The notes under the pieces are model-generated. The model did no database searches, was not told the origin of the DNA, and saw only the letters and a list, made by a program, of their open reading frames with translations. From assembly GCA_902799985.1 (NCBI GenBank), contig CADCCR010000037.1:1-34367 (forward strand): a stretch of DNA of 34,367 bases, written 5' to 3'. A program made the position numbers and the translations under genes. This DNA is from an uncultured Bacteroidales bacterium (GTDB taxonomy: Bacteria > Bacteroidota > Bacteroidia > Bacteroidales > Bacteroidaceae). This document shows, in pieces, positions 1 through 10,500 of this stretch; the stretch's first letter is position 1, and the number at the start of each line of letters is the position of its first letter.

Positions 1-1026
1 AGGGCGTTTGCCGGCACGTTCGACGGCCAGGGACACGTCATCAAGAACCTGAAGGTCTCTGTTGACAAGCCCCAAGAGGCCGGTCTCTTCGGCCGTTGCA
101 GCGAAGCCACAATCCAGAACCTCGGACTTGTAAATGTCAGTGTCGTCAACACGATGGCATCTGGTGGCTCACGTCTCGGCGGTCTGCTTGGCGAAGCAGT
201 CAGCCAGACGACCATCAAGAATGTCTTTGTGGTTGGTGACATTGAGCTCGAGACAACTCATGCTCAGAAGGGCGCTATCGCAGGCGAGGCTGCAGGAGGA
301 CATCTGACGAACTGCTACACTACCTACCCCACCTTGGTGGCTTCTCTGGGCACAAAGACCAATTGCTACGAGGGTGAAGATGCAATCGCAAAGGGCGCCA
401 CAGGTGAGCTCTGCTACCTGCTGAACGGCGGCACAACCGTCAATCCCATATGGCGTCAAACGATTGGCGAGGATACCTATCCTCTGTTCGACACAACCCA
501 TGGCATCGTGAAGCAGATGAATGAGACAGGCTATGCTACCCTCTATATCCCGACTAACGACGTAACACTCTCGGCAGGTGTCGAAGCTTATGCCGGCATC
601 ATAACCAGCGACATGCTCCAGCTAAAGGATGCTCTCCAGACAGTACCCGCAGCTACGGCTGTAGTGCTGAAGGGCAGCGGATACTACAGCATCACGCCCA
701 CCACAGGCGCAGAGGCTTTGGCCGAGAACGACCTGAAGGGTACAGCCGAGCCTCTCGAAGCCACAGGCACGCAGTACGTGCTGGCCGAGAAGGACGGCGT
801 GGTAGGCTTCTATAAGGCTACTGGCACCATACCAGCCGGAAAGGCATACATAGAGTACGGCGTCGCACCAGTGAAGGCATTCCTCTTCGGTAATAATGCC
901 ACAGGAATTGCCGATATCAAGAATGCCACCGATACCAATGCCACCATCTACGACCTTAGTGGTCACCGTGTGGAGAAGGTGCAGAGGGGAATCTATATTG
1001 TGAACGGAAAGAAAGTATTGAAGTAA
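1..1026 (+). CDS. GLUG-repeat surface protein, 5' end missing
   Basis: The reading frame is open from the first base of the window, so the gene starts upstream and at least 341 codons are visible. The visible N-terminal part is a GLUG-type module: a GTFDGQGH motif, then NLKV, AGLFGR, NLGLVNVSV, GGLLGEA, and a closing WRQTIGEDTYPLFD segment. About 150 residues without a recognised fold follow, and the protein ends in an IYDLSGHRV ... GIYIVNGKKVLK tail. Tails of this kind are common at the ends of secreted Bacteroidales proteins and resemble sorting or anchoring domains. The module is almost the same as the last module of the next large gene (about 5509-5990). A secreted or cell-surface adhesin-like role is inferred; no enzyme motif is seen. 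The first internal methionine is at 154, but the module clearly begins before it. Confidence 0.85.
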   Translation, partial: RAFAGTFDGQGHVIKNLKVSVDKPQEAGLFGRCSEATIQNLGLVNVSVVNTMASGGSRLGGLLGEAVSQTTIKNVFVVGDIELETTHAQKGAIAGEAAGGHLTNCYTTYPTLVASLGTKTNCYEGEDAIAKGATGELCYLLNGGTTVNPIWRQTIGEDTYPLFDTTHGIVKQMNETGYATLYIPTNDVTLSAGVEAYAGIITSDMLQLKDALQTVPAATAVVLKGSGYYSITPTTGAEALAENDLKGTAEPLEATGTQYVLAEKDGVVGFYKATGTIPAGKAYIEYGVAPVKAFLFGNNATGIADIKNATDTNATIYDLSGHRVEKVQRGIYIVNGKKVLK

Positions 1027-1027
1027 C

Positions 1028-1192
1028 ATGAAGAAGACATATGTATCGCCTTGGCTGGAAGTAACTTCCGGCGAGGCCACCGAGATGATGGCAGTCAGTC
1101 TGCCCATAGTCGACGACTCTGTAGATGGTGGCAACGCCTTAACAAAGGAAAACGACTGGGACATTTGGAGCGATGATTCCGCAGAGGAATGA
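1028..1192 (+). CDS. 54-residue acidic peptide of unknown function
   Basis: A short frame opens with ATG one base after the stop codon of the upstream surface protein gene and ends with TGA at 1190-1192. It reads MKKTYVSPWLEV at the start, has a middle EMMAVSLPIVDD, and ends NDWDIWSDDSAEE. It has no signal peptide or membrane segment and is strongly acidic in its second half. A strong terminator begins 18 bases later, so it is the last gene of the transcript of the large surface protein. The tight spacing and the terminator argue that it is real. Short peptides starting MKK-Y-SP and ending in an acidic, Trp-containing tail seem, from memory, to recur in Prevotella genomes, but I know of no assigned function. 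Confidence 0.7.
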   Translation: MKKTYVSPWLEVTSGEATEMMAVSLPIVDDSVDGGNALTKENDWDIWSDDSAEE

Positions 1193-1209
1193 CCCATTTT
1201 CCCCAATTC

Positions 1210-1247
1210 AATATCAAGGGGCATTCATTCGGGTGCCCTTTGATATT
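1210..1247 (+). terminator. Hairpin terminator after the small peptide gene
   Basis: A 14-bp stem with one G-U pair (1210-1223 with 1234-1247) closes a 10-base loop. It lies 18 bases past the stop of the 54-residue peptide gene. The T tract is weak (TTTCA), but the stem itself is long. Confidence 0.7.
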
Positions 1248-1345
1248 TCAGGCCTTTAAGGTTAGAGATGAGACCGAAGGAAGTAAATGTGCCCACTGCC
1301 GGAGGTAGGAGAAAAGAAACGATGGGCACACAGAATCACAGTACA

Positions 1346-4300
1346 ATGAAAGACAGATTACTAATTCTCCTAATTGGATTCTCCATTGGGTTGTCTTTGC
1401 AGGCCCTGGAGAAGGATGCCGACGGATATTATCTGATTGGTACGTCGGCGGACTTGGTTGCTTTCAGCAACATTGTAAATGAGGGGGAGTCTGGCGCAAA
1501 CGCCAAGTTGACGGCTGACATCGACATGAGCAGTGTGGAAAACTTCACCCCCATCGGACGTTACACAGACGACGGAACCCTGGCACAGACCTACCCGAAT
1601 CACGACTATCGTGGAACCTTCGACGGACAGGGACATATCATCCGGAACTTGACAATCATCATTGACAATGAGTTCGAGACAGGTCTCTTTGGACGAACGG
1701 TTTTTGCCACACTGAAAAACCTTGGTGTAGAGAACGCAACCGTTAGGAACAATGCGTATGTTCGTACTGGCGTTTTTGCCGGAGAGTTTCATCATTCAAA
1801 TATGACGAACTGCTTCACCGTGGGTGAGCTTGAGGTCTTCTCGGAAAAACCTGCTTACGCAGATGATGCCGCAGTGGAAGTTGGCGGTCTCACAGGTGAA
1901 GCAAACATGTCGAAAGTTCAGAACTGCTACACGACCTTTGAACGACTTTATGGCGGAAACAGCGAAGCGCCCATTAACTGTTACGCGGCAGCCGACGTTG
2001 AGGGTTCCATATCTACTGGCAAACTCTGCTATATGTTGAATGTCGGCCAAAGTGAAACCGTGTGGTACCAGACTCTGGGCGAAGATGAATATCCGATTCA
2101 GGACAACACACACATGCAGGTCTATGCTGTCGGCACTCTTCGTTGCGATGGAAAAGACAATGGTCAGTCCACCTACAGCAACGAGTTTTGTACTCCCATT
2201 ATCCCACCCCACGAATATAACGAAGAAGGATATTGCACCGTCTGCGGGCAGGAAGGCTATGTGGTAACACCGACGGCCGATGGCTGGTACGAGGTTACGA
2301 ACGCAATGGAACTTCGCTATGTTAGTCGCTACGTGAACCGCGGCAATCCTTCTATAAATATCCGCATCATGAACGACATCGACATGGACGAGATTCCCAA
2401 CTTCCCACCCATCGGAAGTTATTCAGATGAGCCGACTGCCCCGAAAGTATGTTTCAAAGGCACGATTGACGGTCAACACCACATACTGAATAACCTTAAT
2501 ATTGCTGTTGAAGATGGTACTGAGGCAGGATTAGTGAGTCGTGGAATTTCACCTTGCAGAGTAATGAACCTTGGTGTGGTGAATGCTACGATTCTCCAGA
2601 ATGGAGCCGTCCGCTGTGGCGTGTTTGCTGGGGAGATGAACGGCGGAACAATCGAGAACTGCTTCTCGACAGGAAACATATTTCTCACCACTGCCCATCC
2701 CCAAGCTGGAGGCATCTGTGGCGAGGCTGCTCAAGGCAAACTTGTAAACTGCTGGTCCACCTATGAAGGAATGGCTCAGGCTGCCGGAACACTCACAAAC
2801 TGCTTCTTCTACGATGAAAATGATTATCCCAACATCGCTGAAGAAGCTGAAACGGGTGCCCTCTGCTGGAAGCTGAACGGCGCAAGCGTCTTTGACGTCA
2901 TCTGGTACCAGACGATTGGAAAAGATCCTTATCCCGTCTGGGACAACACACACGGACTTGTGTACGAAACCACCGACGGCGAGTATCATAGTGCATTGAG
3001 CGAGGCAGATTTTCCGGAACTGATAAATTCTGTAATCGAGAATGAGATAATGAAGTGGAGCACGACACTCGTAGAACGAAAGTTAGTGGAGGAATACGCA
3101 ACAGAATTGAGAGACCTAAAAGAACTCAGTTTCCAAGAGTTCCTCAAAGCCTACGACAATCTCAAGCACACACGTACTGCTCTTGAAAATTCCAAGACTG
3201 CCTATGAAGCATACATAGCCGTCGTTGAGCAACTTACGGCCGACCTTGAAGCCAACGATGATTTCGCAGGTGAATCACGCGACTTGCTCGAGGACTATCT
3301 GAGAGAAGTAATCGAACCCAACGAGGCGTTCCCCCATGGAAGCTATTTCTACATCATCGAGACGTGCGAAATGAACGCTGCCGACATTGGCCTTGAAATT
3401 GAGTTTGCGAAGCAACTCTTTAATAATGCTGTTGCCATGGGCTACGGACCGGGGGCAGACCTAAACAAACTGCTCGTAAACCCGGACTTCAGCCAAACGG
3501 GTTTCAAAGGATGGACATCTCAGCCCATGCCTTCTGTCTTTTCTACCCCGAACGCCGAAACAACGAAGTATCTGGTGAACTACAATAAGACGAGTTACGA
3601 GTTCCGCCAGTCGATACATGGTTTGAAGCCTGGTATATACGAATTGATACTCCCGGGCTACACCGAAATAGCCAATGGCATAGCGTTGGGCACCTACAAC
3701 TACGTGGGTAACATTTTCGCCAACGACATGCAGAACCTCGTGAAGACTCAGTACAGCGACCTTATTGCCGAAGAGGAGATTTCCGAAGGCGGAGTGCTGG
3801 CAGAAAAAGCCGACCACTTCGCTGTGCGCCTCAGCAGTGCGGGCGAAGTTTTGGGCTATGCACCTTCGGTTGTGGAAGGCGTCTCTAATGCCATTGACGC
3901 CGGACACTACGACAACCGCATCGTCGTAAACATAACGGGCGACTCGCTGACCATCGGTGCGCGCAACATTGGAGCGTATGGCCTCGACAACATTTCCTAC
4001 TACGGCAATCTCCATCTCTACTATCTGGGCGAAATGGAGAACGATCTTGCACTGGAAGGAATGGACGAGGTGCTCGCCTCCATGCAGGAAATGGGATTGA
4101 ATCTGACTGAGGATTTCATGCCCGATGTCTTCGACTACCGCGAGGCTCCGAACTTCTCACAAGACCTGAAGGACGAGCTGGCTGCATGCATCAACGAAGT
4201 GCCAACGGCCGAGACGGGTGCACAAAAGTATGCCCTCATCAAGAGATTCTCTGACCTGTATCCTGCAATCGTTTCTTGCAAGCGTGCCTACGCACAACTG

Positions 4301-6922
4301 GTGGAGGTGTACAACAACCTTCATGATGCCTATGATAAGTATGCCAGTGACGAAAAGTATATAGCCATTCAAAGCAAAATCAACAACATGATTGACATCT
4401 TCCTCAATGGCAGTGCCAGTGAGGAGGAGGTGCTCGCACTCATCAACGAAGCAAAGGACGACATCTACTACCAGATCTACATCGGTATTGAACCTGAACT
4501 CGTCGACGGGTATTACCAGATTGCGTCGGCAGCCAATCTGGTCTGGTTTGCCGAGAAGGTGAACAGCGGCAGCACGAATATAAACGGTAAGCTGACAGCC
4601 GACATCGACTTGGCTGTCATCAGCAACTTCGAACCAATCGGTTACTATTCTGAGGAACCAGACGCAAAGCAAATGTCCTATCGCGGCAAGTTCGACGGTC
4701 AGGGCTTTGTTGTCAAGAACCTGAAGATAGAGCGCTCCGACGGTTGTGAGGCTGGTCTCTTCAGCCGTACCATCCAAGCCGAGCTCAGTAACATTGGTAT
4801 CGAAAATGCCACAATCATCAGCAATCCTTGCAAAGACGGCAGATCCTACCGTGCAGGCGTGTTGGCAGGCGAGGCACACCTCACCCCAGTCACCAACTGC
4901 TTCACTTGTGGTGAAATTATTGTTCAAACGGAACATCCTGATTGCCACGGTCTCTGTGGTGAGACAGCAGGTTCAATTGTTACCGGCTGCTGGACAACCT
5001 ATCCTTCATTGACCGGAGCTGGTATCGTAACCAGCTGCTTTGCAGGAGTCTCCGAGGAGGACCTTACGAGCGGGAAGTTATGCTACGACATCAACAATGC
5101 CCTGGGTGAAACGAGATGGTACCAAACCCTCGGCGAAGATGACTACCCATTGCTCGACAGCACCCACAAGCAGGTCTATGCTACCGGCATGGAAAATTGT
5201 GATGGGACGCCGAAGGGTTCTATGATTTATTCTAACACGGAAGGCACCACCATTCGCGACCCGCACATCCTCAATGATATAGGCATCTGCACCGTCTGCG
5301 GTTACGATGCTGGTGCAATGTCTCCCGTTAATGACTGGTACGAAATCAGCACTCCCTACAACCTACGCTACTTCAGCACACTTGTGAAAAATGGGAACCA
5401 ATTTATCAAGGGCAAGCTGATGAACGACATCGACATGTCAAGCATGTCCAATTTCTACCCCATTGGCGAGTGGGCTGACGACACATCATGCGGCGTCGGA
5501 CATATGGTATTTGGCGGTACCTTCGACGGACAGGGACATATCATCAGGAATTTGAAGGTTTCTGTCGACAAACCCCAAGAGGCAGGTCTCTTCGGCCGTT
5601 GCGGAGGCGCCACAATCAAGAACCTTGGACTTGTAAATGTCAGTGTGGTCAATACGATGGAATCTGGTGGTTCACGTCTCGGCGGTCTGCTTGGCGAGGC
5701 AGCCGGCACAGTCATCACGAATGTCTTCGTTGCCGGCGACATTGTGCTCAAGACGACTCATTCTCAGACTGGCGGCATCGCAGGCGAGGCTGCTGGAGCA
5801 AAACTGACGAACTGCTATACTACCTACACGACCTTGTGCGCACAAGGCACAAAGACCAATTGCTACGAGGGTGACGAAGCCATCGCAAAGGGTGCTACCG
5901 GTGAACTCTGTTATCTGCTCAACTGCGGCAACACTAATGACCCAGTGTGGCGTCAAACGTTAGGCGAGGATGAGTGGCCTATGTTCAACGAGAACAGTCG
6001 CATCGTCTATTTGGACGACGATGGTGCTTCCTACACAAATGAGATTCCGAACAAACAGAAGTTGCACGACCTCATTGCCGAGGCAAAAGCACTCTCCGAG
6101 TCCACGAAGAGCTACGACCAACTGATTACGTCGGCTTCCCAGCTCTCGGCCAACTGCGGATGGGAAGAACAAGGCTCTCTCGACAATCTGCTTGATGGTG
6201 ACCTGAATACTTATTTCCACTCTAATCCCCAAATAACCTTATCCAGTGGTACAGAGTATCTTCAGGTGAACTTCAATGAGCCAGTCGAAGAATTCAGCCT
6301 TGAGTTCACTGGTCGCTGCGACGGAGCCGGTACAGGAAATTCCTGGCACGACACTCCCAACCAGATTAAATTCAAGGTAAGCTTTACTCCCGAAAGCGAA
6401 TTCTCTTGGATAGAGTATGGGACGCAGAATTACGATTTGCCCAACGCTGATGGTACGTACTACATGAGTTCCGAACCCATCAACCTTGGCGGCCAGTACA
6501 GAGCCATACGTCTATACGTTCTCCACACCACCTCCAATATGGAGTACTGGAACCTGAGCGAATTGCAGATGTATTCGGCAGAGATGAATGATACCTGCCA
6601 GTATATGACGGTCGAAGGGCTGGCCGATGCTGTGGACCAAATGGACGGCCTCGTTTCCGCCGACGAAGCAATACTCGCCGACGGAACTGCCGTCACCCAG
6701 GACGTACTGGATGAACTTAGCCATGCCATCGAAAACGTAAATGCAATCCTGGCCGGAAGTATCGACGGCATCGAAGTGGTAAGCAGCGATGTAACACGCA
6801 AGACGGACGATGTCTACACCCTGACCGGCACGAAGCTTAGCAGCCGTGCAGGGTTGATGAACGTACGTAGCCTTCCGAGAGGCATCTACATCGTCAAAGG
6901 CCAAAAAGTGTTGGTCAGGTAG
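1346..6922 (+). CDS. Giant GLUG-repeat surface protein with discoidin-like domain
   Basis: The protein has 1858 residues from the ATG at 1346, chosen because it opens a clear signal peptide (MKDRLLILLIGFSIGLSLQA); the frame also has ATGs at 1268 and 1322. Four GLUG-type modules are seen, at about residues 26-261, 312-538, 1054-1280 and 1330-1552. Each starts with a Y-[YW]-like strand, then DIDM, F-PIG, a FDGQGH-like motif, AGLF, paired Asn-Cys turns, and a W-QT-GED-YP close. CTVCG Cys pairs sit before modules 2 and 4. Residues about 700-900 look like a jelly-roll carbohydrate-binding domain (NPDFSQTGFKGW ... GLDNISYYG). Residues about 1597-1750 resemble an F5/8 type C (discoidin) domain, with LDNLLDGDLNTYFHS. 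The tail, VYTLTGTKL ... GIYIVKGQKVLVR, is of sorting-tail type. An extracellular adhesin or glycan-binding role is inferred. No promoter box is seen in the 98 bases upstream. Confidence 0.85.
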   Translation: MKDRLLILLIGFSIGLSLQALEKDADGYYLIGTSADLVAFSNIVNEGESGANAKLTADIDMSSVENFTPIGRYTDDGTLAQTYPNHDYRGTFDGQGHIIRNLTIIIDNEFETGLFGRTVFATLKNLGVENATVRNNAYVRTGVFAGEFHHSNMTNCFTVGELEVFSEKPAYADDAAVEVGGLTGEANMSKVQNCYTTFERLYGGNSEAPINCYAAADVEGSISTGKLCYMLNVGQSETVWYQTLGEDEYPIQDNTHMQVYAVGTLRCDGKDNGQSTYSNEFCTPIIPPHEYNEEGYCTVCGQEGYVVTPTADGWYEVTNAMELRYVSRYVNRGNPSINIRIMNDIDMDEIPNFPPIGSYSDEPTAPKVCFKGTIDGQHHILNNLNIAVEDGTEAGLVSRGISPCRVMNLGVVNATILQNGAVRCGVFAGEMNGGTIENCFSTGNIFLTTAHPQAGGICGEAAQGKLVNCWSTYEGMAQAAGTLTNCFFYDENDYPNIAEEAETGALCWKLNGASVFDVIWYQTIGKDPYPVWDNTHGLVYETTDGEYHSALSEADFPELINSVIENEIMKWSTTLVERKLVEEYATELRDLKELSFQEFLKAYDNLKHTRTALENSKTAYEAYIAVVEQLTADLEANDDFAGESRDLLEDYLREVIEPNEAFPHGSYFYIIETCEMNAADIGLEIEFAKQLFNNAVAMGYGPGADLNKLLVNPDFSQTGFKGWTSQPMPSVFSTPNAETTKYLVNYNKTSYEFRQSIHGLKPGIYELILPGYTEIANGIALGTYNYVGNIFANDMQNLVKTQYSDLIAEEEISEGGVLAEKADHFAVRLSSAGEVLGYAPSVVEGVSNAIDAGHYDNRIVVNITGDSLTIGARNIGAYGLDNISYYGNLHLYYLGEMENDLALEGMDEVLASMQEMGLNLTEDFMPDVFDYREAPNFSQDLKDELAACINEVPTAETGAQKYALIKRFSDLYPAIVSCKRAYAQLVEVYNNLHDAYDKYASDEKYIAIQSKINNMIDIFLNGSASEEEVLALINEAKDDIYYQIYIGIEPELVDGYYQIASAANLVWFAEKVNSGSTNINGKLTADIDLAVISNFEPIGYYSEEPDAKQMSYRGKFDGQGFVVKNLKIERSDGCEAGLFSRTIQAELSNIGIENATIISNPCKDGRSYRAGVLAGEAHLTPVTNCFTCGEIIVQTEHPDCHGLCGETAGSIVTGCWTTYPSLTGAGIVTSCFAGVSEEDLTSGKLCYDINNALGETRWYQTLGEDDYPLLDSTHKQVYATGMENCDGTPKGSMIYSNTEGTTIRDPHILNDIGICTVCGYDAGAMSPVNDWYEISTPYNLRYFSTLVKNGNQFIKGKLMNDIDMSSMSNFYPIGEWADDTSCGVGHMVFGGTFDGQGHIIRNLKVSVDKPQEAGLFGRCGGATIKNLGLVNVSVVNTMESGGSRLGGLLGEAAGTVITNVFVAGDIVLKTTHSQTGGIAGEAAGAKLTNCYTTYTTLCAQGTKTNCYEGDEAIAKGATGELCYLLNCGNTNDPVWRQTLGEDEWPMFNENSRIVYLDDDGASYTNEIPNKQKLHDLIAEAKALSESTKSYDQLITSASQLSANCGWEEQGSLDNLLDGDLNTYFHSNPQITLSSGTEYLQVNFNEPVEEFSLEFTGRCDGAGTGNSWHDTPNQIKFKVSFTPESEFSWIEYGTQNYDLPNADGTYYMSSEPINLGGQYRAIRLYVLHTTSNMEYWNLSELQMYSAEMNDTCQYMTVEGLADAVDQMDGLVSADEAILADGTAVTQDVLDELSHAIENVNAILAGSIDGIEVVSSDVTRKTDDVYTLTGTKLSSRAGLMNVRSLPRGIYIVKGQKVLVR

Positions 6923-6970
6923 AAAATAGAGAGGAGAGATAGAAGTCCCTCCATCCCTATGCATTTCAAG

Positions 6971-7018
6971 GGGTGTGTCAAAATATATATTGCTTTTTGA
7001 CGCACCCTTTTTTTTTCT
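6971..7018 (+). terminator. Intrinsic terminator of the giant GLUG gene
   Basis: A 13-bp stem (6971-6983 with 6995-7007, one G-U pair) is followed by an 11-base T run. It is about 50 bases past the stop codon, a textbook rho-independent terminator. It opens the 626-base gap before the BspA-like gene, which further holds the 22-bp array, the G-rich tract and a promoter; bases 7019-7183 show no recognisable element. Confidence 0.9.
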
Positions 7019-7183
7019 CCTGTCGTCAGAGAGTAAGAGGCCAGGGCTGTATTGGAGCTCACGCTTTCAGTGGGGATATGCTCGCCCGAGAGCTCGAGGC
7101 CTTTCATGCGTGCTAATCTCAGCTTCACGCAGAATTATACACTGAATCGAAAAGCTTTTCCTGGAGGCGCAGGAGGCATGTTT

Positions 7184-7276
7184 GGAAGGCGCGTGCTCTT
7201 ATTTCGGAAGCGCTGGGCGCTTATTCCGGAAGCGCTAGGCGCTTATTTTGGAAGCGCTGGGCGCTTATTTCGGAAG
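7184..7276 (+). repeat. 22-bp palindromic tandem array, copy A
   Basis: Four head-to-tail 22-bp units start at 7184 (degenerate), 7206, 7228 and 7250, and a broken fifth begins at 7272. The unit is GGAAGCGC-N3-GCGCTTATTTC. The arms AAGCGC and GCGCTT are reverse complements around a variable 3-nt centre, here TGG, TAG and TGG. The same unit in the same orientation recurs near 17.5, 25.9 and 32.2 kb. An unrelated terminator lies upstream, so this copy is not needed to end the preceding transcript. Confidence 0.9.
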
Positions 7277-7379
7277 GGCAAGGAGGTTTGGATGGGGTTG
7301 CGTGGAGGTTTGGGTGGGAGTGTGGGGTGGTTTTGGGGGAAATGCGGGGTGTTGTGGTGGTTTGGGAAAGGTTTTTGGG
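7276..7379 (+). other. G-rich tract with a canonical G-quadruplex motif
   Basis: This stretch is very rich in G on the given strand and holds at least nine runs of three or more G. The runs at 7312-7314, 7316-7318, 7324-7327 and 7335-7339 are separated by 1, 5 and 7 bases, which satisfies the usual four-run quadruplex rule. It lies about 110 bases before the -7 box of the BspA-like gene. Whether it folds, or matters, cannot be told from sequence. Confidence 0.6.
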
Positions 7380-7466
7380 TGGTGATGATGTGCATTTTTC
7401 TGTATAAATATGCTGTGAAGGGGTTTTTTATGCTTATTTTGGGGCAAAAATGCGAGTTTTGGGTAC

Positions 7467-7497
7467 TTGCACGTATTCGGGAAAATACTTACCTTTG
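7467..7497 (+). promoter_or_regulatory. Bacteroidetes-type promoter of the BspA-like gene
   Basis: A TTG at 7467-7469 and a TACCTTTG -7 box at 7490-7497 are separated by 20 bases, matching the Bacteroidetes housekeeping promoter layout. The expected transcript start near 7502 gives a leader of about 45 bases. Confidence 0.75.
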
Positions 7498-7548
7498 CGG
7501 CGGTGATATTATATTTAGTGTACAAACAACAACTAAAACAATACAATT

Positions 7549-10500
7549 ATGAGAAGAAACAGTCTATTTCGTTTGCTGGCGATACTGCCGGCATCGGTAA
7601 CGGCATTTGTGCTTACATTCATGTTGGCGGTATTGCCGACGACAAGGGTTTATGCTGGGTACATTCATAACACGTTTATCAATCCTAACCTCGAAGATGT
7701 CAAGATTGGCGACCTGTATTACGACCTAAACACCAAAACCCACAAGGCAGCAGTGACATATCAACATAATAGTCCTGATTTGGAGAATTATAAAGGTCTG
7801 ACAAGTGTTGTTATACCTGAAAAGGTTAAATTCGCATTACCACTGCAAGAAGAGATTACTTATGATGTGGTAGAGATTGGAGAAGAGGCATTTAGGTTTA
7901 ATACTACAATCACATCTATATCCATCCCCTCATCAATAATCTGTATTAGCTCTGATATATGGAGTTCTGGAATTATAAGTGGATATTACATGGAACAGAA
8001 TCCTAATGGTTGGTACAAGGATGGCTATTATGTGGATGGCTGTTTAGTATATACGAAACATGATTCGTACGGAAATCCTGCAAATCGAGACAATTTTTAT
8101 GTCAAGGAAGGAACAAGGCTCATTGCATCGGATATTTTAAGAGCCGAACATGTTCATTTCCCCGAAGGGAAAATTATTCTTAGCCTTAATGTACAATACA
8201 CACTTCACTCAAATAGTTTTAATAAAGCCACACTTTGGGGTACTACAATTGACGGATATCTGAAAAGCAGCAAGGAGGGTGATTTGACTATCTACAACTA
8301 CAGCGGTGAGATTGATTACTCGACGAACACATACAAATCAATGAAGAAGATGTATGTGACGCGCGATGTGGCTCGCTATCATACGACCGGAAGGAATGTG
8401 CAGTGGAAAGACAAGGTGGAGCTGTTCCGCTTCAAGGTCGGCGACTTGTACTACGAGTTGCTGAACAAAGATGAGGCGGTGGTGGCTTACGATGCTTCCT
8501 ATGCTTCGCTCTCAAAGGAAATAGTCATTCCCGACAAGGTAACCGACAATGGACACACTTTCACGGTGACGAGGATTGACAACGAGGCGTTCAAGGGCGC
8601 TGCCTTTACCAAAGTGACTCTGCCAAGTACCATCACGACTGTGTCGGAGGGTGCTTTCTCCGGCTGCACGAAACTGACTGATGTGGCGTTTGCAGACGAG
8701 GTGACGACCATCGGCAAGCAGGCTTTCGTAGGCTGCACCGCCCTCAAGGAACTGGACTTGAACAAGGTGGCCAACATTGCTGCCGAGGCGTTCAAGGGCT
8801 GTACGTCTTTGGCTACGCTAACAACGAGTTACGCGGGTGTGGTGAATGCCCACGGCATGGCATTCGACGGCCTGAACAAGGGCAACATCACTTTGCAGGT
8901 GGCAAGCAATATGGTCAGCAGATACGAGCAAGACAGCTTCTGGAAGGACTTCCATATTGCAGCCAATCGCTATAAGTTGGAGGGCATCTGGTACGAACTT
9001 TCCGGCAACAATGCAATGGTGGTGAAGGAGAAGAGCGGCGAAGGCAACTACTCGGAGCTGACGGGCAAGGTGACGATTCCGAAGGATGTGGTGATAAATG
9101 GCAAATACTATACGGTGACCTCCCTCGAGGTCGGTGCCTTCCAATATGCGCCGTTCGAGGAGTTGGACATCCGTTGTCAGGTGACCATCCTGCCGGAAGG
9201 CTGCTGCTTCGCAATGTCTAACCTTACTAAGGTTGGGCTACCCGAGACGCTGGTGAAGATTGATGTTGATGCCTTCAACTCGTGCTCGGCATTGAAGTAC
9301 TTTAATGGATTGGAAGCATTCCGTTGTGCCGACTTCCCCAGTCTTACGACGATAGGCGAGTCGGCTTTCGCCAACAGCAGACTGAATACCGCATATTTGA
9401 ACGGCAGCGTCACCAATGTAGGCGAGTATGCATTCTTTAATTGCACCAATCTTCAAGATTTGATTTTGGGTGAAAAACTAACGACAATAGGCAAGTACGC
9501 TTTCAGCAATTGTCAAATAAGTAGACTTCATAATTATGCCGCCAAACCGCAGCCGTTCACGACGGGTATGTTTGAAGGTATGAGTAAATATCAATTAATC
9601 AGAGTGCCATTCAACAGTCTGGACGCGTATAGGACTGCCGATGGTTGGAAAGAATACCGCTACTATGCACAGCCGTGTAAAAATTGGTTGGACGATGACA
9701 GATATTTGTATTTCTATCCCGATAATGCGACCCTGACCGCCACTATCACATCAGATGATGATGCCAGTTCAGAGACAGACAACTACAAAGCCCTCGGCAA
9801 CACCGTTTTGGAAATACCACGGGAGATAGAGTCCGACGGCAAGACCTACACCGTTGTTGCCATCGACGATGCGGCGTTGAAGTATGCTCCTATTAAGAAA
9901 CTTGTTCTTCCTGCCACCATCAAGAGTATCGGCGACGAGGCATTCAGCTTCTCGGCTATAGAAGAGGTTGATTTCGACAATATATCGGGTCATGAGTGCA
10001 AACTTGGCAAGTATGCTTTCTCGCATTGCGTGAACCTGAAGGAGATAGAGATAAAGGGCGGTACGGTGCGCATCAGCGAAGGTGCGTTTGCCGACTGCTT
10101 CGCCTTGGAGAAAGCCGTCATACCCGGCGGCGTGCAGGAGATTGGCAAGGACGCTTTCAGCAACTGCGCCAAGCTGGAAGACCTGCAGTTGCCGAGCAGC
10201 CTCACCACCATCGGCGAGAGCGCTTTCTGGAACTGTTCCATCAGTTCGGGTACTTCCGCCGTCATCGGGCAGATGTCCGGATGCAGCTTTTTGGCGATGC
10301 GCTTGCATTCCTCGGCGGACATGATAACGGCCAATGTGTTCGAGGGCCTGACGCTGAGCAAGATTAACCTCTATGTGCCGCCTACACGCAAGAGCGCCTA
10401 CGAGGCGAAGGATGTGTGGAAGAACTTCAACGTGAAGGAGTCGAAGGCTGTGGTGGGCGGACTGTGCTACATGGTGAACCCCGCCACGAGGACGGCACAG

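Noticed and set aside
7052-7552. 166-codon frame in the gap before the BspA-like gene
   Set aside because: It is translated from the 22-bp array and the G-rich tract, and runs over the promoter and the next start codon. There is no family resemblance.
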